DNA of 8,877 bases from the NCBI GenBank assembly GCA_955652345.1, contig CATPBV010000087.1, positions 1 through 8,877 of the forward strand, in the 5' to 3' direction. Shown here piece by piece: positions 4,769 through 8,877 of this stretch. Source of the DNA: an uncultured Solirubrobacteraceae bacterium (GTDB lineage: Bacteria; Actinomycetota; Thermoleophilia; Solirubrobacterales; Solirubrobacteraceae). Numbering within the stretch: the first letter of the stretch is position 1; the number at the start of each line of letters is the position of its first letter. The position numbers and the translations under genes were made by a program. A model generated the notes under the pieces. That model had not been told where the DNA came from, did not search any database, and was given only the letters and a program-made list of their open reading frames with translations.

Positions 4769-7700
4769 CCGCCCGTCGACCCGTTTTCGCGGCGAGCTCT
4801 CTCGAGGTGCGGACGCAAGGTGCGCGCCAGGCGGTGAACGTGCGGCTGCTTCAGATGAGATTGGTGGGCGCCGGGTACGGTACCCAGCGCGAGCTGCTCA
4901 ATCTGGCTTGCCCAGCCCCAGGACTCGTCGACGACATCGCCCTGGTACGCGGAGGTCGAGGCCTCCGGGCGGATCAAGAGCGCGCGACCGTGGTATGGAC
5001 GAACCTGGTAACGGCGCATGGCCTTGCCATAGATCCGCCGGCGCGTGCGCTCCAGCCGTCTGCTCTCGCTGACCCACTCGTCGCCCAGCAGCCGTCGCTG
5101 GAGGCTTCGGGGCAGGGAGTCGGAGCGGTACAGCGCCCGGCGCCGAAGGCGTGTCGCGAGACGGTCCGGGCGCCGGTGCATGATCGAGCGCAGGGTGCTG
5201 TCGAGCATCACCAGCAGGCTAATCTCCTCACCGGCGGCCGCCAACTGCTGCGCCAACTCGTACGCGAGGACGCCGCCGAAGCAGAACCCCAGCAGCATGT
5301 AGGGCCCGTGGGGCTGTAGCTCGCGCAGAGTCTCGCAGTACCACGCCGCCATCTGCGGAACGGACAGCATTCTGTCCCGGCGGCGGGCTGAGAAGATCTC
5401 TTGCTCGACCGGCAGGAACAGTCCGTACACCGAGTAATCGGGTGCCAATTCTTCGGCGAGCTGCTGGTAGAGGTGCACGCCGCAGAGGCAGATCAGCTTC
5501 GGGCCGGTGGCCCCCGACAGCTGGAGGATCGTCGGCTCGGTGGAATCGCCACCCCCCGCGTGCAGCTCCGCCGCGAGCGCGCGGATCGTCGGCTCGCGGA
5601 ACACCATCGGCAGCGTGCACGTCCGGCCGAGCTCGTCCTCGATCGCATGAGCGAGCTGGACCGCAAGCAGCGAGTGGCCGCCGAGCTCGAAGAAGTCCTC
5701 GTCGATGCCGACCTGGTCTACCCCGAGCAGTCGCTTCCAGATCGGCACAAGCGAACGCTCGAGCTCGTTGCGCGGGGCCACGCGCTCGCCGGTTCTCACA
5801 TGTCCGTTCGGCGATGGCAGCGCTCGGCGGTCCACCTTGCCGCTTGGCGTGAGCGCGATCTCGTCGACTACGACCACCTGCTGCGGGACCAGGTAGTCGG
5901 GGGCGATTCGGCGCGCGTGGGCGATCAGCTCGCCTTGCTCGACGCTCTCGCCCTGGCGGGGGACCACGTACCCGACCAGCCGCGCGATGTCGCCTTCGGT
6001 GCGAAGCGTCGCCACTGCCTCGGCGACATGAGGGTGGTTCGCAAGGATCGCCTCGACTTCGCCCAGCTCGATGCGGAATCCACGGAACTTGATCTGATCG
6101 TCGACCCGGCCGAGGAACGCGATGTCTCCGTCTGGGAGATGACGAGCGAGATCCCCCGTGCGGTACATCCGGGCGTCCGCCACGCCCGCGAAGGGATCCT
6201 CGACGAAGCGCTCGGCGGTCAGCCCCGGACGGTCCAGGTATCCGCGCGCGACGCTCGCTCCACCGGCATACAGCTCACCCGGGACGCCGACCGGCACTGG
6301 CTGGCGATGCCGGTCCAGCACGTACATCCTGGCCCCGGCGATCGGCCGTCCGATCGGAGGCAGCGCCGACCATCCGTCGGGCGGCCCCGTCAGCTCGAGC
6401 GAGGTCACGACGTGGGTCTCGCTCGGCCCGTATTGGTTCACCAGCATGCAGTCGGGGTGCCGCGCGAAGAACCGGCGAACGGGGACTGTCGCCTTCAGCT
6501 GCTCGCCGGCCGTGATCACCTCTCGCAGCGCCGGCAACGACGCGTCCGTCCGCTGAGCGGCCTCGCACAGGCCCTGGAGCGCGACGAACGGGACGAAAAC
6601 CCGTTCGATCTCGAGCTCGCTGAGCTCGCGCAGCAGCGCCTGCGGGTCGCGCCGCGTCTGCTCATCTACGAGCACGAGCGTCCCGCCGGAGCACCAGGTG
6701 CTGAACAGCTCCTGGAACGCGACGTCGAAGCTGAGCGAGGCGAACTGGAGCGTACGCGCTGCGACCGGCTGCCGCAGGCGGTCGAGCTGCCAGGCGATCA
6801 GGTTGGCGAGCGGGCCGTGGTGCATCGCCACGCCCTTCGGCTGGCCGGTCGACCCCGAGGTATAGATCACGTAGGCGAGGTGCTCCAGCGTCGCGGCGGG
6901 TCCGCTCAAGGCGTCCGCAGGGGCTTCGAAAGCGTCTGAATCGTCGAGGCACACGGTCATCGCGCCGTGCTCGGGCAGGTCCTCCAGCAGATGGCGCTGG
7001 GTGAGCAGGACGGGGGCGTCGCTGTCGGCGAGCATGAACGCGACACGGTCGGGCGGGTAGCCCGGGTCGATCGGAGCGTACGCGCCCCCAGCCTTGAGGA
7101 CGGCGAGCACCGCGACCGCCATCTCGAGCGAGCGCTCGGCGGCGATCGCGACGACCACGTCGGGACCGACGCCCAATCCCCGCAGCCGCGCTGCAAGGGC
7201 TTCAGAGCGCTCGTCGAGCTCCAGGTAGCTCAGCTCTCGACCGCCCATCGCGAGCGCGGTCGCCTGCGGGGTGCTGCGCGCCTGCGCGGCCACCAGCTCG
7301 TGAACGGGGCGCTCCGCCGCCGATGGAGCCGGCGCTCCGGCGGCCCAGCGTCCGAGGACCAGCTCGCGCTCGTCCGCGGAGAGCATCGGCAGGCGGCTGA
7401 CCGGGCGGTCGGGGTCGGCGAGCGCTGCCTCGAGCAACATCCCGTAGTGGGCGAGCATCCGCTCGATCGTGTCCGCCTCGAACAGGTCCGTGCAGTACTC
7501 GATCGCGATTCGCAGGCCATCGCGGACCTCGCCGGCGAACAGCGTCAGGTCGAACTTCGAGGTGTCTCGGTCGGCCTGGATTCGCTCCTGCTCGATGCCC
7601 GCCAGGCCGAGCGACTGCTCGATCCCGCCCTGCATCACGAACATGACTTGAGCGAGCGGGGGATGGCTCCGACTCCGGTGAGGTCGGAGCTCCTGGACGA

Positions 7701-8724
7701 GCTTCTCGAACGGAACGTCCTGGTTGGAGAAGCCCTCGAGCACGGTCTCGCGCACCCGGCGCAGCAGCTGTGAGAACGTCGGATCGTCGTCGACCTGTAC
7801 GCGGAGGACGAGCGTGTTGACGAGCAGGCCGATCAGCGGCTCGAGCTCAACCCGGTCTCGTCCCGCGATGGGCGTCGCCACGACCACGTCGTCCTGGCGG
7901 CTGTAGCGAGAGAGCATCGCTGCGAACGCAGCGAGCAGGGTCATGAACATCGTCGTGCGCTCGCGCTCGCAGGTGGCGCGGAGGCGCTCCAGGAGCTCGC
8001 GCGGTAGCACCTTGCGCAGCGTCCGGCCGCTGAAGCTCTGCTCTGCGGGGCGCGGCTTGTCGGTGGGAAGCTCGAGCAGGGTGGGGACGCCGGCGAGTTT
8101 CTCCCGCCAGTAGTCGACATGGGCGTCGAGGCCGCCGGTGGCCATCCACTCGCGCTGCCAGGCGGCGTAGTCGGCGTACTGGATCGGCAGCTCCGCGAGC
8201 TGGGCCGGCTCGCCGGAGACGAATCCGCGGTACAGCTCGGCGAGCTCGCGGCCGAGCACCCCCATCGACCAGGCGTCGCTGACGATGTGGTGAAGGGTCA
8301 GCGACAGCACGTGATCGTCGGGTGCGATCTCGATCAGCGCCGCGCGCAGCGGGAGCTCGTAGGACAGATCGAAGGTGCCACGAACATGCTCGGAGACCAG
8401 CTCCATCGCGCGCTCAGCCGCGTCCGGGTGCCGGCTGACGTCGAAGCGATCGAGCTCGACCGGCTCCGCGGGGAGGATCACCTGATGCGGCACGCCGTCG
8501 ACGAGCTGAAACACGGTCCGCAGGGACTCGTGACGCTCGACAACCGCGCTCAGCGCGCGTTCGAGCGCGCCGATGTCGAGCTGACCGCGAAGCCGTGAGG
8601 CGGACGGCACGTTGTAGACGGCGCCGCCCTCGAGCCGCTGGAGGAACCACATCCGCTGCTGGGCGAACGACGCGGGGAGGACGAGCGGCTCGGTGGTTTG
8701 ATGGGTGGTCTCGAGCTGCGTCAT
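4765..8724 (-). CDS. Nonribosomal peptide synthetase, terminal module C-A-PCP-TE
   Basis: Complete 1319-aa terminal module that adds one amino acid to a peptide delivered by the upstream synthetase and releases the product. The condensation domain (about 17-460) has SFAQQRMWFL (19-28) and the active site HHIVSDA (145-151; Ala replaces the usual final Gly). The adenylation domain (about 474-970) has YTSGSTGQPKG (621-631), FDVAFQE (666-672), NQYGPSE (763-769), YRTGDL (854-859) and catalytic Lys K963 in SGKVDRR. Specificity residues read by alignment to GrsA are approximately D-V-Q-V-I-A-Q-V-V-K, nearest to the known proline code DVQLIAHVVK. The carrier domain (about 985-1055) has phosphopantetheine Ser S1018 in LGGHSL. 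The thioesterase (about 1064-1305) has nucleophile C1148 in GFCFGG instead of Ser, D1175 in MLDS and H1287 in GAH. No epimerase or methyltransferase domain is present. The start has GGAGAG 5 bases upstream and overlaps the previous stop. Confidence 0.97.
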   Translation of the reverse strand: MTQLETTHQTTEPLVLPASFAQQRMWFLQRLEGGAVYNVPSASRLRGQLDIGALERALSAVVERHESLRTVFQLVDGVPHQVILPAEPVELDRFDVSRHPDAAERAMELVSEHVRGTFDLSYELPLRAALIEIAPDDHVLSLTLHHIVSDAWSMGVLGRELAELYRGFVSGEPAQLAELPIQYADYAAWQREWMATGGLDAHVDYWREKLAGVPTLLELPTDKPRPAEQSFSGRTLRKVLPRELLERLRATCERERTTMFMTLLAAFAAMLSRYSRQDDVVVATPIAGRDRVELEPLIGLLVNTLVLRVQVDDDPTFSQLLRRVRETVLEGFSNQDVPFEKLVQELRPHRSRSHPPLAQVMFVMQGGIEQSLGLAGIEQERIQADRDTSKFDLTLFAGEVRDGLRIAIEYCTDLFEADTIERMLAHYGMLLEAALADPDRPVSRLPMLSADERELVLGRWAAGAPAPSAAERPVHELVAAQARSTPQATALAMGGRELSYLELDERSEALAARLRGLGVGPDVVVAIAAERSLEMAVAVLAVLKAGGAYAPIDPGYPPDRVAFMLADSDAPVLLTQRHLLEDLPEHGAMTVCLDDSDAFEAPADALSGPAATLEHLAYVIYTSGSTGQPKGVAMHHGPLANLIAWQLDRLRQPVAARTLQFASLSFDVAFQELFSTWCSGGTLVLVDEQTRRDPQALLRELSELEIERVFVPFVALQGLCEAAQRTDASLPALREVITAGEQLKATVPVRRFFARHPDCMLVNQYGPSETHVVTSLELTGPPDGWSALPPIGRPIAGARMYVLDRHRQPVPVGVPGELYAGGASVARGYLDRPGLTAERFVEDPFAGVADARMYRTGDLARHLPDGDIAFLGRVDDQIKFRGFRIELGEVEAILANHPHVAEAVATLRTEGDIARLVGYVVPRQGESVEQGELIAHARRIAPDYLVPQQVVVVDEIALTPSGKVDRRALPSPNGHVRTGERVAPRNELERSLVPIWKRLLGVDQVGIDEDFFELGGHSLLAVQLAHAIEDELGRTCTLPMVFREPTIRALAAELHAGGGDSTEPTILQLSGATGPKLICLCGVHLYQQLAEELAPDYSVYGLFLPVEQEIFSARRRDRMLSVPQMAAWYCETLRELQPHGPYMLLGFCFGGVLAYELAQQLAAAGEEISLLVMLDSTLRSIMHRRPDRLATRLRRRALYRSDSLPRSLQRRLLGDEWVSESRRLERTRRRIYGKAMRRYQVRPYHGRALLIRPEASTSAYQGDVVDESWGWASQIEQLALGTVPGAHQSHLKQPHVHRLARTLRPHLERARRENGSTGG

Positions 8725-8877
8725 CTCGGCTCTCCGGAAACCGGACGCCTCATCCGGACCAGCGCCGGCGCAGCCGGCACCGTCGCCTCGCTCTCCCGAG
8801 CCGAGTCGACCGCAGCGGCCAGCTCCATCACGGTGGGAGCGTCGAAGATCGCGCGCAGGCTGAGCGCGATCTTCGAC
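8721..8877 (-). CDS. C-terminal end of an upstream NRPS (carrier domain and tail; cut by right window edge)
   Basis: The last 51 codons and TGA stop (8723-8721) of a leftward gene entering from the right edge. LSLRAIFDAPTVMELAAAV (residues 5-23 of the visible part) is the classic last helix region of an NRPS peptidyl carrier domain; the phosphopantetheine Ser lies outside the window. After it come about 28 residues, APALVRMRR included, that resemble the carrier-to-condensation linker of multimodular synthetases rather than an epimerase, thioesterase or obvious docking domain. The stop overlaps the ATG of the next NRPS gene (ATGA), so the two proteins are probably made in step and act in sequence. 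The first few codons at the window edge lie in one arm of an inverted repeat and fit the carrier family less well. How many modules lie upstream is unknown. Confidence 0.85.
   Translation of the reverse strand, partial: SKIALSLRAIFDAPTVMELAAAVDSARESEATVPAAPALVRMRRPVSGEPR
8730..8735 (-). promoter_or_regulatory. Shine-Dalgarno site of the terminal NRPS gene
   Basis: On the minus strand GGAGAG lies 5 bases before ATG 8724-8722, inside the end of the upstream NRPS gene. It supports this ATG, about 18 residues before the first condensation-domain motif, as the real start. Confidence 0.6.
8841..8877. repeat. 14-bp perfect inverted repeat ending at the window edge
   Basis: GTCGAAGATCGCGC (8841-8854) is the exact reverse complement of GCGCGATCTTCGAC (8864-8877), with a 9-base spacer. 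It lies within the NRPS carrier-domain coding sequence and its outer arm ends on the last base of the window. It could be a chance or real hairpin in coding DNA, or a fold-back artefact at a contig end. Confidence 0.8.

Noticed and set aside
6600..6640. Repeated GAGCTCG words in the NRPS gene as a possible DNA repeat or binding-site cluster
   Set aside because: They encode Glu-Leu/Leu-Glu pairs with the preferred GC-rich codons and recur irregularly across the gene, so they reflect codon bias.
5401..6939. Long open frame (512 codons) on the plus strand inside the NRPS gene
   Set aside because: It is antisense to adenylation and carrier domains with intact motifs, has no recognisable domain, and is Arg/Glu/Asp-rich as expected from the reverse of GC-rich coding DNA.
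6967..7773. Plus-strand open frame of 268 codons opposite the condensation/adenylation boundary
   Set aside because: Antisense to well-conserved NRPS sequence, with no motifs of its own.

Overview
The window is GC-rich, almost fully coding DNA from what looks like a high-GC actinobacterium. GTG starts, Arg/Ala/Gly-rich proteins and the beta-rich C-terminal extension on the secreted hydrolase are reminiscent of Thermoleophilia (Solirubrobacterales). That placement is inferred from style only and cannot be proven here. No rRNA, tRNA, CRISPR array, insertion sequence or phage gene was seen.

Left half (1-3487): a surface-glycan locus. A family 2 glycosyltransferase, cut by the left edge, reads leftward. 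Diverging from it is a rightward operon of three genes: a Wzm/TagG-type ABC-2 permease, a Wzt-type ATPase with a C-terminal glycan-recognition-like domain, and a class I SAM-dependent methyltransferase. Together these suggest synthesis of a lipid-linked polysaccharide, export by an ABC transporter, and possibly methyl capping of the chain end, which the ATPase's C-terminal domain could read.

Right half (3506-8877): a leftward operon converging on the first with only 18 bases between them. In transcription order it holds the last 51 codons of a nonribosomal peptide synthetase (NRPS) ending in a carrier domain, a complete terminal NRPS module (C-A-PCP-TE, 1319 aa), and a secreted lipoprotein alpha/beta hydrolase of the PHB-depolymerase/feruloyl-esterase type. 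Both gene junctions are 4-base ATGA overlaps, so translation of the three genes is probably coupled.

Most notable points: the releasing thioesterase has Cys in place of the usual Ser nucleophile (GFCFGG) and a shortened oxyanion loop; the adenylation domain has a proline-like specificity code; the upstream NRPS ends in what reads like the start of a carrier-condensation linker; and an export-signal-bearing esterase is coupled to the synthetase. The right edge of the window ends exactly on a 14-bp perfect inverted repeat, which may be natural or an assembly artefact.
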